This document shows, piece by piece, positions 12,561-24,365 of a DNA stretch of 64,000 bases (positions within the stretch are counted from its first letter, which is position 1; every line of letters begins with the position of its first letter). The notes beneath the pieces were generated by a model. That model did no database searches. It saw nothing but the letters and a program-made list of their open reading frames with translations, and had not been told where the DNA came from. Origin of the DNA: Heterobasidion occidentale (lineage: Eukaryota; Basidiomycota; Agaricomycetes; Russulales; Bondarzewiaceae); the NCBI GenBank assembly GCA_039111635.1, contig JBCAQO010000007.1:2604001-2668000 (forward strand), given 5' to 3'. The position numbers and the translations under genes are program-made.

Positions 12561-14323
12561 ATGCCTTTGTCAGTCGCCCTCAAGCTCAAGCAGAAGATCA
12601 CAGAGATGATGCCCTCATTGCCAGATGGAGTGGCTGAGCCTGAGGATTATGAGATGTGGGCCCAAACTTTTGCCAAGCGGATGGTAAGTCGGCATCTGTT
12701 TCCCCATCCCTTTCTCATCCTGACCCTTCCTCCAGACCTATTATACAAATGTGGCTGGCGGCATTATCAACAATGCCATCCCTGCCTAGATTTCTAAGGC
12801 CGAAGCGGCCCTCAACCCGATTGTGATGTATGACTGGCTGGTGTAAGGGGCACACATTCTTCCGTTACATGCCACTCAATTTTTGGAGGCTCGTCGTCCG
12901 GCAGAGACCAAAGAATAGGAGCAGGCTGTGAATATTGCTTATGCATCTGGGAAACCACCCCCTTGTATTAAGCTCTAATTAGCCATAATTGACACTTTTA
13001 GACACTTTTAGACACTATTGGATATAATCCAGAACTAATACAAGGGGGGGGGGGGGTTTCCAGATGTGTGGTGGCCAATCACAATGCTAAGGTTGCTCAG
13101 GTGGTGAGTTTGGAGGTGAAGGCTGCCTTGTAGGCTACCAAATGTGCACACCGCAAGGATTTGCTAGTGGAGGAGCTGCCGAATGGGACAATTAACAAGG
13201 CCAAATTTGCGCACTAGACTGCTGCTCTTGATGCCAACACAGATCCCCATCTTTCTCTCTTCCTTTGGTCTGCTTTCCCTCCCACTGCCTCTTTGTTCTC
13301 GACCATCCACCCCTCCGCTGCCTACTTTCCCTCTCATTCCTATCCCTCCGCCAATGCTAACCTGGCCTCCACAACCGCTGCCTTGAACTGAATGAGCGTG
13401 GATCCACTCACCCCTGCCATCCCGACTGACGCAAAGGGCAAGAAAACTGCCGCAGCTGTTGTCATTGAGTTTGTTTACCAAAGGACGCCTCCTTGCGGCC
13501 ACGTTGTTCTCCCCCTTGGTCCTGGGATGGAGCTGAACGGTACAGGGAAGACACTTTAGGATCCTCCCGAATTGTTTACTAGTGATGTCCTTGTAAGTTC
13601 CTTCCCTTTTGCCACCTCTTCTTATTGCTGATCATTCTTCTTCTTCCAGGCCAACTATGTCTGTCATCATTGCATCAACACTTTTCAAATGGTGGTGTTC
13701 TGCTGCTACCAGCGTCTGGGATTGGTGTTGTGCACTAAGTGCGCCAGGGAGCAGAAGGGCTGCAGTTTCCAGCCTGGGTGGATGCCAAAGGAGATGGGAA
13801 AGTTAAAGGGGAAGGTGAAGTTGGAGAAGTTGGCCAAGAAGGAGCCGTCGCCCCCATCAAAGAAGCACAAGGTGGAGGTGCTTGTCCCCAAACAATTGGT
13901 TGGAGAGAGTATTGTGCGGAACAAATGTGAGTGATTGTTCAGTCAAGGTATGGTGGTAGCTCATTGTTTTGCAGCTGTTCGGAACAGGAAACTGGTCAAG
14001 CATCTGCCAACCACAACCAAGGCCATCCCTGTCCCTTCCCACCCTTTCTGTCCTCGTTTGGCCACCTTCCCTGCCCTGTCCAACCTCGTCTGTTGCCGAC
14101 CATCACTCAAGGCATTGCTTCCAAGATCCAGTACTGGATTGCTGTCGCCAAGGGTTCGTACGCCTCGCTAGTGCGTTCAATTGCAATGTGGCAGGCAGAG
14201 TTAGAGTCGCTTGAGGCACATGCGGGTCCGTCAATGCCCTCTAAGCTGGTCTTGGTTGAGGATTTATTAGAGGCAGACAATTTGGACATGTTGGTATCAG
14301 GTGACTTCGTGCCCAATAAGTAG
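12561..14323 (+). pseudogene. Broken multi-exon gene with a Cys-rich (zinc-like) segment
   Basis: The coding pieces can be followed through plausible introns. Exon 12561-12683 (MPLSVALKLKQKITEMMPSL...) is followed by a GTAAGT donor and a tccag acceptor at 12735. The next exon carries in-frame TAG (12787) and TAA (12844) and a later TAG, then is split by a MITE-like insertion at 12944-13066. Further right is a Cys-rich stretch (13655-13770: C-x2-C at the start, later LCTKC and KGC) followed by a Lys-rich tail, and a last exon that ends PNK-stop at 14323. The stops look like C-to-T changes in CAG and CAA. The fold is unknown to me; the cysteines suggest metal binding. Exons upstream of 12561 are uncertain. 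Confidence 0.5.
12944..13066. mobile_element. 123-bp MITE-like element inside an exon
   Basis: The ends are near-perfect inverted repeats of about 28 bp: CATCTGGGAAACC..CCCTTGTATTA on the left and TAATACAAGGG..GGTTTCCAGATG on the right. The right arm contains a run of 12 or more G. The middle holds three copies of a short unit (gacactttta, gacactttta, gacactattg). It interrupts an otherwise continuous reading frame (NIAY before, VVANHN after). I could not fix a target-site duplication with certainty. Confidence 0.7.
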
Positions 14324-14813
14324 TTTTTAGGATCTGTTGTGTAGTCCAAAATGTAACATAAAGAAAGAGTCAAAACAAATTGTCCTTAGTAGAATAGAAC
14401 ATTTGGTGATGCCAAGAAGTGTTATTTAGGAGATTGGTCGGCAAAATGTCTGTGTAAGGATGTGCTTATAAGTGAAGTGTACAATTATAGTGAAGAAGAA
14501 TAAATCGAAATATTAGGGGAAGCCTCAGTATGCCATCACAGGCATAAATCCCTATGGTTTTGCACAAATCAGAAGAAATCTTCAATGTGACTTGGTACTT
14601 AAAGGAATGATGGGAAAATGATAGGCTGAATATTTAGTCGGTGTTTGGTTGGTGGCAAAAGTACTAAAAGATGTAGAAACAATTGGGTGTCAGTCCATGG
14701 CTATGACAAATAAATGAGATAAAGAATGGGATATCTGTGCATTCTCCTCCCTACTGAAATCGTGACTGTCTCCAGTCACTGGCCGAAGAGAGCAAAGGGT
14801 GGGAGGGTGGGAT

Positions 14814-15458
14814 CTAGTTAGAGGTCGCTGAAGCCACGTCATCTTCTTTTGCTGATTGAACTAAACTGGTCTTGGTATCTTCTTTGTCAGCATTATCATC
14901 TTTGTCATTGTTGTAGATCAATTGGGATTGCTCCATGGCCTGAAGGCATTCTTGTGAGATATTGAGGAGGTTTTCAAGGTTGGCGAGCTTCAACAATCTG
15001 TAAGCAAAATAAGGAATAACATGGAATGCTGCTACCTGCCTATCAAAGACCAATCCGTCAAGTTTGACCAAAATATATGCTTCCCCTTGGTCCCTAGAAA
15101 TCACCAGCAGTGGTCCCAAGTATTGTGGTTGCATCTTCTAATTGAGCATCTTTTCAATAGCTGTATTGCGCATCAGGACAAGCAAACCTTGGTGGAAATT
15201 AAAGTCATGAAGGGTGGCCAAATGCTGCTGTTCAAATTGGATGGCAGTCTGGACACAGGCGCAAACTACCAAGCTGCAAAGGTGGGTGAGGTCCAATTGG
15301 TGTTCTTGTAGAGTGATGACACATCGGGCGATGAGATTGGTGGTGCTAAGGGGTGTAGTCGGTGGTGGTAGAAGAGAGGTGGCTTTGGCAATGTCAAGTA
15401 GAAGGAGGGGATGTGTGCCGGTAGCTGCAAAATAAGGGAAACAGCTCATGTGGCGCAA
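14814..15458 (-). pseudogene. Integrase C-terminal remnant of the Gypsy element
   Basis: Two abutting frames read YFAATGTHPLLLLDIAKATS and FEQQHLATLHDFNFHQGLLV, then QYLGPLLVISRDQGEAYI and VIPYFAYR. This is the typical SH3-like C-terminal part of Gypsy integrase, followed by an acidic Asn/Asp-rich tail ending ATSN. The upstream integrase core is separated from it by the solo LTR at 15532-16363. Confidence 0.7.
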
Positions 15459-15531
15459 AATGATAATGAATGCAGGCCCATTGTCAGAGACAATTTCTAC
15501 CAGTGTTCCCTATCTACACAGGATATCCTTG

Positions 15532-16363
15532 TGTTAGGTCAGAGACCTATCATGTGGGCCGATGCACAAAGGGGATCCCTAGGCTAAACTTCCACAGTGT
15601 TTTAGAGTTGTAGACTCTAATGGATAAAGACGACCAATCATCTTTGAGCCCTTTTGAGGAACTTGGGGTTGCTTTCTGCCTTGTCCTCAAAGAGGGTAAG
15701 AAGATGATCTTCGAGGTCCTCTCGATGGTGAGACAGAACTGGATGATCTTCTCCTGTCCAACAAATGACACGAGGAGGTGTCCAACTGAGAACATGGAAG
15801 GCGGTGAGGCCGGTGTAGTAGTAGGTAAGAAGAAAGAGAAATGAGAAGTAAGACGGGTCCAGTGTGTCGTCAGACCGTGCAAAGGATTCTCAGATCTGAC
15901 AGAGATCATGAAGTGTGGGCTAGGAAGGTAGCCAGACACTGGGTACAGTGCAAATGAGCTGGGCTTCTTAGAAGCTCATCTCGCCTATTTATACAAAGAA
16001 GTATCTAGGGCTAAATTGGAATCTGGTCTGTGCGCTTCTCAGGTACCAAGGTAAACGATCGAGATCCATACGCAAAGATGTGTCAGTGACCCGCCATATA
16101 ACTAAGTATAGTAATTGGATCAGTAATATCTGTCCACATCATATCAAATGTCTAGCCACATCATGATTGATCAGGAACCAGGAACCAGGTAAGGAACAAA
16201 TGTCTGTCCACATCAAGAACCAGGAACCATAAGTAAGTGTTAATGTATCAGCATGTAAATGGTAAGTAGTCAGCAAGAATAGTCCAAGCATGCATCATGT
16301 CCAAAGCACTTGACCAGCCCGTTTGCTCACGTGCAAAGCATGTGTTAGGACGCAGTCCTAACA
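15532..16363 (-). repeat. Solo LTR 1, TGTTAGG family (832 bp)
   Basis: It runs TGTTAGGTC..GTCCTAACA and is flanked by the perfect 5-bp target-site duplication CCTTG (15527-15531 and 16364-16368). The TATA box (TTTGTATAAATAGG on minus) and a following hairpin (cttctTAGAAG type) set the sense strand as minus. It was inserted into the integrase region of the Gypsy element after that element. Confidence 0.93.
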
Positions 16364-17289
16364 CCTTGAAGATCCAGTCGGCGAGTGCTAAGCTTGTTTT
16401 GTGGCAGAGCATTCAGAATTTAGGGTAGTGCGATACCAAACAGCGACCTTAGATGAGATACTTGAAGCCGCTGGCAGTCAGCATGTGCATGGTGTCCATA
16501 TACATCTTCACGAAGAGTGGTGCAAGTGTGGCAACGGTTGGGGGAATAAGGGCATTGCGGGTCTGGCAAATCTGGCAGAGGTGACACATCCAAACAAACC
16601 ATGGAATGTCTTGTCTCATGTGTTGCTACCAAAAGTGTTTGGCAACCAAGGTGGTTGTTGCATAAAAACCCTTGTGAGCAACATTGTCATGAGTGGCCAT
16701 GAGAATCATAATCCAACTGGAGGGTACCGCAACAATCTTGTGTCGGCCGTGCAAGTCTTTTCTCCACAGCTTGTTGGCTGTGATGAAGAACTCAGTGCAG
16801 TATCACAAAAAGGTGGCATATCCAGAGTCAGAGAGAGAAAGGGGCCGAACCAATGTTCAGTACCAGTTGCAGACCGACCAAAAGTGTTCTTCAGCTTTCA
16901 AAGCTTTCTGTGATCTTAGAATATCCAAATAGTCAATGGTTGAGTCTTTGTTGGCTGAGTCGGTGTTGGTCAGGTGGTTGTCTACAAGCGACAAGGTGAA
17001 GATGGTGGTCGTCGATACGGATGCAAAAGAAGGGAATGTGTTGTTAATTTGATGGAGGAATCCGTAGAGATTGTCAATCCAGTTGTCAAAGTTGTCATCT
17101 GGTTCAGGTCAATTGGAGGGTTGTGGTGGTCTTTGGGAGAGACCGTCGGGTTCGTGAGATGTGCCGGAGACGTGGACAAGTGTGAAATGGAAGGTAAGAA
17201 TGGAGATGATCCATCAATTGATGCTGGTGCTGGGTTTGAGATCCAGGTTAGTGAGCGTGCCCTTGATGTAGCATACGTCTACTTTGACT

Positions 17290-18557
17290 ATCAGGTTTTA
17301 AATGCCAATGAGGTACATCTTGAGCAATTGGAGGGCTTGGAAGAGGCTGTAGAGCTTGAGCTTGGGCAGGGAAAATTGTGATTTGCGGTTGTTCAAGGTG
17401 ATGGAGCCAAATCGGGCATAGTACCAAACCTGGGGATTGTTGAGCACACATTGACAAAGATGGAAGCCAACTGTAATTTGGGAGGTGTTGACAGCAAGGA
17501 TGATGTTGGCTGCCAAACTATAGTCAATCGGTCGAAGGGCTGGAGACTTGAGAAGCACCAATCAAAGGTCGTCCTGGGCCGCTATCTGGTCCGGGCCAAA
17601 CACAAACGGAAAATCCTTGCACGTTAACATTGTCAGTGTGTGTGCTCGGTATGCAAAATTCTGAATGAAGATCCGAACGACACCAATTGTCCCCAAAAAT
17701 ACCTGAATGTCTGAAAGATCCCTGCACAGTCCCCACTTCATAATTGACTCTACCCTAGACTTGTTGGGCAATCTTCCTCTGTGCATGCAACAATGGCTGA
17801 CAACCATGATTTTGGCCATGCAGAGTGTTGCCTTGTGTCCCAAAAATGTTCCTCCACCTGTACTTCATCCACTGAACCACCCAATTGATGCCTTGAAAGT
17901 GCTTCCATACAAACTGTCATATGCCGGGATTGTTGGGATGTGTCTCAAAGCTGCTGTTGGGAAGTTTGTATCATGTCAGTAGGCCCCAAATTGGGACACT
18001 ATCAATAAAAGGAATTGTGGTGTCTGGAATTTCTGGCTGGAGGATGTGGGTGACGTCGTCATGGAAGATAGGTACCAAATTTGTCCATTCCATAAACAAG
18101 GTGACGGGTCAGTGGGTACCAAATGGGGACTGGAATGTGGTGAAGTCACAAAATGATTTAGCAAGCCCTCATTTGTTGTAGCCAACATAGAGATCTAGAA
18201 TGCTACTGCAAGTACAAGCTGCAAACTGTTCAGCGATCTAATTGGTATATGGGGGCACATCTAAATGCTGGATGGTAATGGTGTTTAGGGGTTTGAGGCT
18301 GTGGATGATTTGGAGTTTGGTGCCAGTGGAGGTGCTATTTGTCTTCTTGATGACTGTGAACCAATACAATCGGTAGGAGGAATTTGACGGCTCAGAGACT
18401 CTAGTGGCAATCTTGGTGTTGATGACTTGGCACACTTTGTCATAGATCCCTGGTGGGATCGGAATGTTGCGCTAAACCCAGGGCTTGTGCTTGACGACTG
18501 GCATATTGACTGGCAGGAAGAAGTCCTTGTGGAAGTGTCCATGTTCGTCCCAGGCAA
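17290..18557 (-). pseudogene. Reverse transcriptase / RNase H remnant of the Gypsy element
   Basis: Fragments in several frames cover the RT: SEPSNSSYRLYWFTVIKK (fingers), IHSLKPLNTITIQH, an FHDDVTHILQPEIPDTT stretch before the catalytic site, then the connection region SDIQVFLGTIGVVRIFIQNF and an RNase H start with ILAVNTSQITVGFHLCQC. These match the order in Agaricomycete Gypsy polyproteins. Stops and frameshifts make it inactive. Confidence 0.7.
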
Positions 18558-20248
18558 ATACCATGTCTTGTAAACACATGAAATGATGCATGAGCTGTTG
18601 TTTGGCTAGCTAAAGGAAGTCATCTAAGTGGACTTTGTTAATGAGGTTGCGTTATTTGGCGGTGTATCTGCTGGCTGGCATGAGTGGTGGAAGGTTCAGT
18701 GTCAGTGTCGGAAGGGTAGTGAACAGGTCACTGATGATGTTCTAAACAATTCGGAACTTTTTGGGGAGGTCGGCCAAAACTGGCTGTGTTTCTTGTGCAA
18801 CTGGTTTGTATTTGCGCTTGGTGGCAAAGATGGCAACCGGATCAGTGATATTAGTGGGATTAAAAGAACTGGGGGCAACTGAGGAAAAAAAGAATGTTAT
18901 ATCAAAATTGAGATTGTTTTTGAGATGATTTTTGGGCCCCAAATCAGAGGCTATGATGTACTTGAGACAGAGATCACAACGAGAGGGAAATGAAGAATGG
19001 AAATCTAAGAATGCTTTGATAAGTGGGAAATTGTGGGTATCATAATTGGTGGAAATGATCAGTGCAACTTCTCCTTGATCCTGGATCAATTCATCAAGTC
19101 GTGAAAACCTACTTGTCTTTGGTGAAGAACTTGAGGGGGTCCTCGCCTGATCATCTGAATGGTGGCGCATTGTCCTGTGTTTGGGTCACTGATGATGATT
19201 GTCTGGTCTTCATTCAAATAATTTTTGACAACACTTTCAGTAAGGATGTTAAAGGGCCAACCAAGGAAAATGTTGTATGCTGGGTTCCGAATGATGTGGA
19301 CTTGCAAATACAGAGTGATGTCACTGATAAGAAACTAAACATTGCGCACAAGGCCCAAGGATCTGTCAGTTTTGCTGTTCCCCAACTACATGTTCAGGAT
19401 GATTTTAGAGTTGTAAATGAGCACCAGTTTGTTGCAAATGCCTTTGGACATGGTGATGACTTGTGAACCCAGATCAATGATGCATTCAACTTCTTGCTGA
19501 TAATCGACGAGGCAAACAATGGACCTTAGGGCAGATAATTCTTTAGTAACTATCAATAGCTGAGGAACCTGACCGGGCTGTAGACTCTTCAGATACGTTT
19601 CATACGTATTAGGGATGATGATTGCAGTAGGTGGAGGTGTTTATGGCTGGTGCAGGACATTGACAAAGAAGGAGACAGTCGGTTAAGTTGGTGGTCCGAG
19701 GTCATCAATAGCATAGGGTAGATCGGATTGGTGTCTTGGTAGAAGGTCCAAATATTGCTGGCATCTTTGGCAGGGCTCCCATGTTGTGTTCGTGCAGCAG
19801 TGCATAGGTGGCATCCACGGCTTTAGTATATGGGTAGATCAGAGCATCATCCTTGGCTGGTACCGGTGGTAGTCGCTGAGTCAGGGTGGTTAGTTGGGGT
19901 TCAGGTTCGGGACAGTCATTGCTTGTCACTTGGGGGCTGGCAATGGTGTAGGTGCTGACCATCCAGTCTGGGCCATTTTGCATGCCCTGGTGCCCTGCAT
20001 TCAGAGCGCAAATAGTTCGCGTTTAAGGCTGGTGATCCGCTAAACATTGGTAAGCTAATAGGTTGGGGTGACGTCCAATAATGAAGGCAAATTGTGATGG
20101 GAGGCTATTGTCATTGGGTAAGTGGGCACTGCGTTCACCATGAACATCATTTGGCCAGTCACAAGCTGGCCTAGATTCCTTTGGTGCCATTTGTCAACTC
20201 AATTCTTCAGATTACCGCCTGTGATTTTTCTGGGTACGAATGCCCTGC

Positions 20249-21209
20249 TCAATAATACAACCTTTCCATTGATATTCCTCTTGCATTTACTGATCCGGAT
20301 GTATTTGGTGACCTCTGGACAGGCGTGCATGAAGTGTTTGGGACTGCCACAGAATATGTAGTTTTTGCCGCCTTGTCATGACTGCCAGAATGGTTGGTCA
20401 GCTGGCCTGGACGTTCCCTGAGCTGCAATGGCCTTGACGAAGGTGTTGGTGAGTCTCTTGAATATAGTTGCCAGGTCTTCAGCCTTGATTGCATTGGCGG
20501 TTGGTGCAGCAGGGGCTGTTCAAGAGGTGTCTGTAGAGGTAGTGCTGTAGGCGGCTGTTGTACTATGCAAGACAAATTGGGCCACATTGTGGATGTCCTG
20601 AAGGTTGTACGGGTTGTCCAGGAAATGGTCGGGGAACTCTAGTTGCAGACGCTGCCAGATTCTTGCCCATAACTCCAATTGGAAGCCTCTAGCAAAGGTG
20701 CGTCCATGTTTGGTGACCAAAATTTGTGCCTTGCTGAGGAGGAATACTGTGATTGCAAGGAATTGCCAATGATAGTCGCCAAGCTTGCTAAGGGATAAGA
20801 TGCCGATCCTGCTTGTTTTGCCAACCAGATTGTCCATATCTGATACCGACTATTTGTGTTTTTCCTCTGATCTGGGGTACAGCCTGTAGACTTCTTCGCA
20901 AAAGTCCTTGAATGTCTTTGCAGAATTGGTGAAATTGGTGAGGGATTCCCAAAGTTTGCAGGTGTCAACATCCAGGAATTGGCAAGCATGCTTCTTCCTC
21001 TCTTGTTCGTCTACTACTGCTGATTGAATGAAGTGGAAGTCTAGATTGGCGAAATATTGTCTTAGTTTGCGGGGTTGATGGGGGTCCAAGGTTGGAGCTG
21101 TCCAATTTCCACGAGTGGGCATGGATGGGGTCGCCATAGTGAGAAAGTCAAAGGTGGGGAAAAAGGTGTTGTTTGCTAATGTGATCGGAAATGGAGTCGC
21201 TGGTTTCAA
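20249..21209 (-). pseudogene. Gag remnant of the Gypsy element
   Basis: The first piece (21209-20850) includes PHQPRKLRQYFANLDFHFI and a capsid-like helical region. It continues in another frame (20837-20520) with LWARIWQRLQLEFPDHFLD and DIHNVAQFV. The broken zinc knuckle follows at about 20320-20360. The usual start may be the internal Met of MATPSMPTRG near 21137. At least two frameshifts separate the pieces. Confidence 0.65.
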
Positions 21210-21630
21210 GGAGAGCTCTAGGGTGGTTTGTTAGTTGGTTGGCGTCCAAAAAATAGGACTGTGTGGGATTAATGGGGAGATTGAGTCGTGGAGAGATGGT
21301 ATAGGAGACGGAGGTGATTGTTCTAAGAGCACAAGATCGAGGATGGGGGAAATCGGCGGAAGTAGCAATCGGTTTGGCAGTGAAGGTAGGGTTAAGAAGA
21401 AAGTAGAATTAGGTGGCGGTGAGGATTCAAGGTCAAGATAGTGATGGTGTGATAGGTATTTTGGGACTATATCAGCATCTCTGAACAGACTTCAGTTGGC
21501 AGTGGTCTCCTGAGTATTGAAGCTGTTGATAACTGCTTGCCGTTCTTCATGCTCCACTGTTGGTCGGGAAGAGTGACATAGATTCCTCGAGGTAATTTTG
21601 AATACTAACATCTCGCGGTAGGCTCTAAAA

Positions 21631-22711
21631 TGATACACTAGAAGTGTCTCTAAGTGCCGAGCACAACACCAAAACAACCTCTAGAGCAGGGGGTGCTGAA
21701 GCTAGTATCTAATACACAAGGAATTGTTAGTGACAACTTTAGAAAGCAAGGGCACACTGAGGAGCAATGGGGAGTGTGAGGTTATAGCACCTAAATGGTT
21801 TTGGGACCACACTGAACACTGACCAGATGTTTGGTCAGTTGTTTTAGAAATTCATTTGATAACAAAAAAGGTAGTGTTCCAACCAACAACTATGTGCTTC
21901 AAGAGCCACACAGGACTCTGACAATATTCAAAGGAGAACAAGAGGTATGAGCAAAGAATGAGTACAAACATAAACGAGGCTAAACAACAAGAATGATGAG
22001 TTTTTGGGAGTCAACAAAGACAATTTCAATAGCTGAAACAAGTGTGAATAAGCTCTGAACTGTGGGGTGCAAAAGCTGGTTTATTCCAGAGTGTTTTTAT
22101 AGTAAATGGAGCTCCTAAGTAAAATATTGCATAAGCAAAGAGAGTAGGTACCAAACAGGCGCCAAGACCTAGTGACCAGCAAAGATAAGAAGGCAGATGA
22201 AATGTCCATATGGGTTTCAAAGGTAATAATGAAAAAGTCTATTAGCAATGCCAAAATTCTAAATGTTTGATATCCATTATTTGAGCGTAAGTAGCAGGAA
22301 CAGGCTCTGGAGAGCCAATGAAAAGAATGAAATAGTAAATGTATGACTTGGGTGGCCAAGCAATGGTGCGAGATTGTGTTTGACCAAACATGTGGAAGTT
22401 AGGAAGATAAGAGATAAGGACTAACTGGGTATGGATAACATCAGCCAAATAGGCTGTCTAACCCCAATCCCATAATAGAACATCGTAAAGTTTTTTTGCT
22501 GACTCCTGTGTGGTCATGATAAGTACATGACATGTGCGCAAACTGACTCCCATGCTGCCAAACACCCCTTGGCAGCTCGCTGTCATTTGGGTAAAGACTG
22601 ACTGCGTTTGGTATGAGTTGGTGTCTTTGGTACTTGTCTAAAGCTGCTCAGTCTCTCCTCAAAGCTTCCCAAATACCTCCCTCAGAACCTAGAGTGAGTG
22701 CATGCTCATCA
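21631..22711 (-). repeat. LTR-like repeat, copy C (1081 bp)
   Basis: Same family as 7737-8815 and 11025-12103. It starts TGATGAGCATGC at 22711 and ends at the TGATACAC complement at 21631. The flanks (taaaa and gcatc) do not match. It lies just upstream, in sense, of the Gag of the minus-strand Gypsy element, so it could be its 5' LTR; the lack of a matching 3' copy at 14742 argues for a mosaic. Confidence 0.6.
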
Positions 22712-22911
22712 GCATCTTGGAAGGTCACCACGTACATCATCTCTATATACTCACTATGGGTAAACAGATTCATGGAAGGAACAAACAAGCTACTTCTCTA
22801 CGTACTAAAATGCCATACATGCCAGGCCTTGGAGAGAATGCCTATGAGGTAGAGGACTCCTCCAAACTCCTATGAAGCTGGCCCAATTACCTAGACAAAG
22901 CCATTCATTGC

Positions 22912-23745
22912 TATCAAGTCGGAGACCTATCACGTGCACCGATGCACGAAGGGGATCCCTAGGCTAAACCTTTACAGCGTCGTAGAGTGGTAGACTCCAA
23001 TGGATGAAGACAACCAATTGCCTTTGAGCCCTTTCAAGGAACTTGGGGTCGCTTTCTGCCTTGTCCTCAAAGATGTTTAAGAAAATGATCTTTGAGGTCC
23101 TCTCGATGGTGAGACGGAACTAGATGATCTTCTTTTGTCTAACAGATGACACAAGGAGGTGTTCAACTAAGAACACGGAAGGCGGCAAGGCCGGTGTAGT
23201 AGTGGGTGAGTAGAGAGAAAGATGGGAAGTGAGACGGGTCTCGTGCGTCATCAGACTGTGCAAAGGATTCTCAGATCTGACAGAGATCACAAAGTGTGGG
23301 CTAGGAGGGTAGCCAGACACTAGGCACAGTGCAGAGATTGAGTGTATTACAGATGAACGAGCTGAGCTTCTTAGAAGCTCATCTTGCCTATTTATACAGA
23401 GATGTATCTAGGGCCAAATCAGGATCTGGTCTGTGCACTTCTCAGGTACCAAGGTAAACAATTGAGATCCGTAAGCAAAGATGTGTCATCAACCTGCCAT
23501 ATAACCAAGTATAGTAATTGGATCACAAATGTCTAGCCACATCATTGATCGATCAGGAACCAGAAACTAGGTTAGAAACAAATGTTTGTCCATATCAAGA
23601 ACTAGGAACCATAAGTAAGCATTCATGTGTCAGCATGTAAATGGTAAGTAGTCAGCGAGAATAGTCTGAGCATGTATCACATCTGAAGCACTTGACCAGC
23701 CTATCTGCTCATGTCTGAAGCACATGTTAGGATACAGTCCTAACA
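22912..23745 (-). repeat. Solo LTR 2, TGTTAGG family (834 bp)
   Basis: The ends are TATCAAGTC (mutated TGTTAGGTC) and GTCCTAACA. The perfect duplication ATTGC flanks it (22907-22911 and 23746-23750). It shares TATA, hairpin and LTR body with the other four copies. Confidence 0.92.
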
Positions 23746-23873
23746 ATTGCCTAAATTACTGCTTGCTCCCAGCATTCTAGTTTTCACCCAAAGAACTGCT
23801 ATTTGGACTCATCATAAACACTACATGCACCTCGCTCACTGACAATACTAGTGTCCTATGGCCATTAGACATT

Positions 23874-24365
23874 GTGGCACAGATCTTGTACATTGTTCAG
23901 CAAAACCTCAACAGTTACACCATAGCTGTGACACATGCCCTGTGCCACAAACATACCTTTGACCACTATGTCCTAGCTAGCTGGGCAGGCAAAGTTACAT
24001 TTGACCCTGGTATGCTGGTCCAAATGCAGAATAGCGCCCTTGGTCTTACACTATGAACTTCATGCAAAATACTACCATAGTGGTCCAAACCCTAGCAAAT
24101 CATCAGTTGCCTGGTCAACTTGTACCACATCGCAAAGCTTAATAGAATATCTATCAACAGTCTATTCAGTGCATGCTGGCTCCAACCATTTGCAGCTAAA
24201 CTAGGCTCTATTTTAGCTCAGAATCAGTCCGCATTCCTATCATATTTAAAAACACCTAACATACAACCAACTGCCAATGACATACATGAGCCAAACCCTC
24301 AGGCGGCTTCCCTAGCCAATCCGTACACTAATAGCACAACCAGCCTCTGCCAGGCAGAGACATAA
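23874..24365 (+). pseudogene. Gypsy integrase C-terminal remnant (plus strand)
   Basis: The reading includes CHKHTFDHYVLASWAGKVTF and VQMQNSALGLTL, then after stops WSKP..QIISCLVNLYHIAKL and SACWLQPFAAKLGSILAQNQ. This order (a value such as GxLVQ, then WxxP, then a motif near the end) resembles the C-terminal SH3-like domain of retrotransposon integrase. Several stops make it a relic. No other part of its element was identified. Confidence 0.5.

Larger units (their letters stand above)
14743..21209 (-). mobile_element. Degenerate Ty3/Gypsy retrotransposon (no chromodomain seen)
   Basis: In minus-strand order: Gag (about 21209-20249) with a CCHC-like knuckle (FCGSPKHFMHAC near 20320-20360, first Cys lost), a protease-like/linker stretch, pol start (19170-18742), reverse transcriptase (about 18557-17562), RNase H-like (17561-17290), and integrase C-terminal part (15458-14814). 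It ends at polypurine tract 14743-14755. The frame is broken many times, and the RT catalytic segment reads IDS where this lineage has IDD. A solo LTR (15532-16363) is inserted inside the integrase region. The 5' LTR is not identified; LTR-like copy C lies to the right but begins differently from the sequence after the polypurine tract. Confidence 0.8.
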
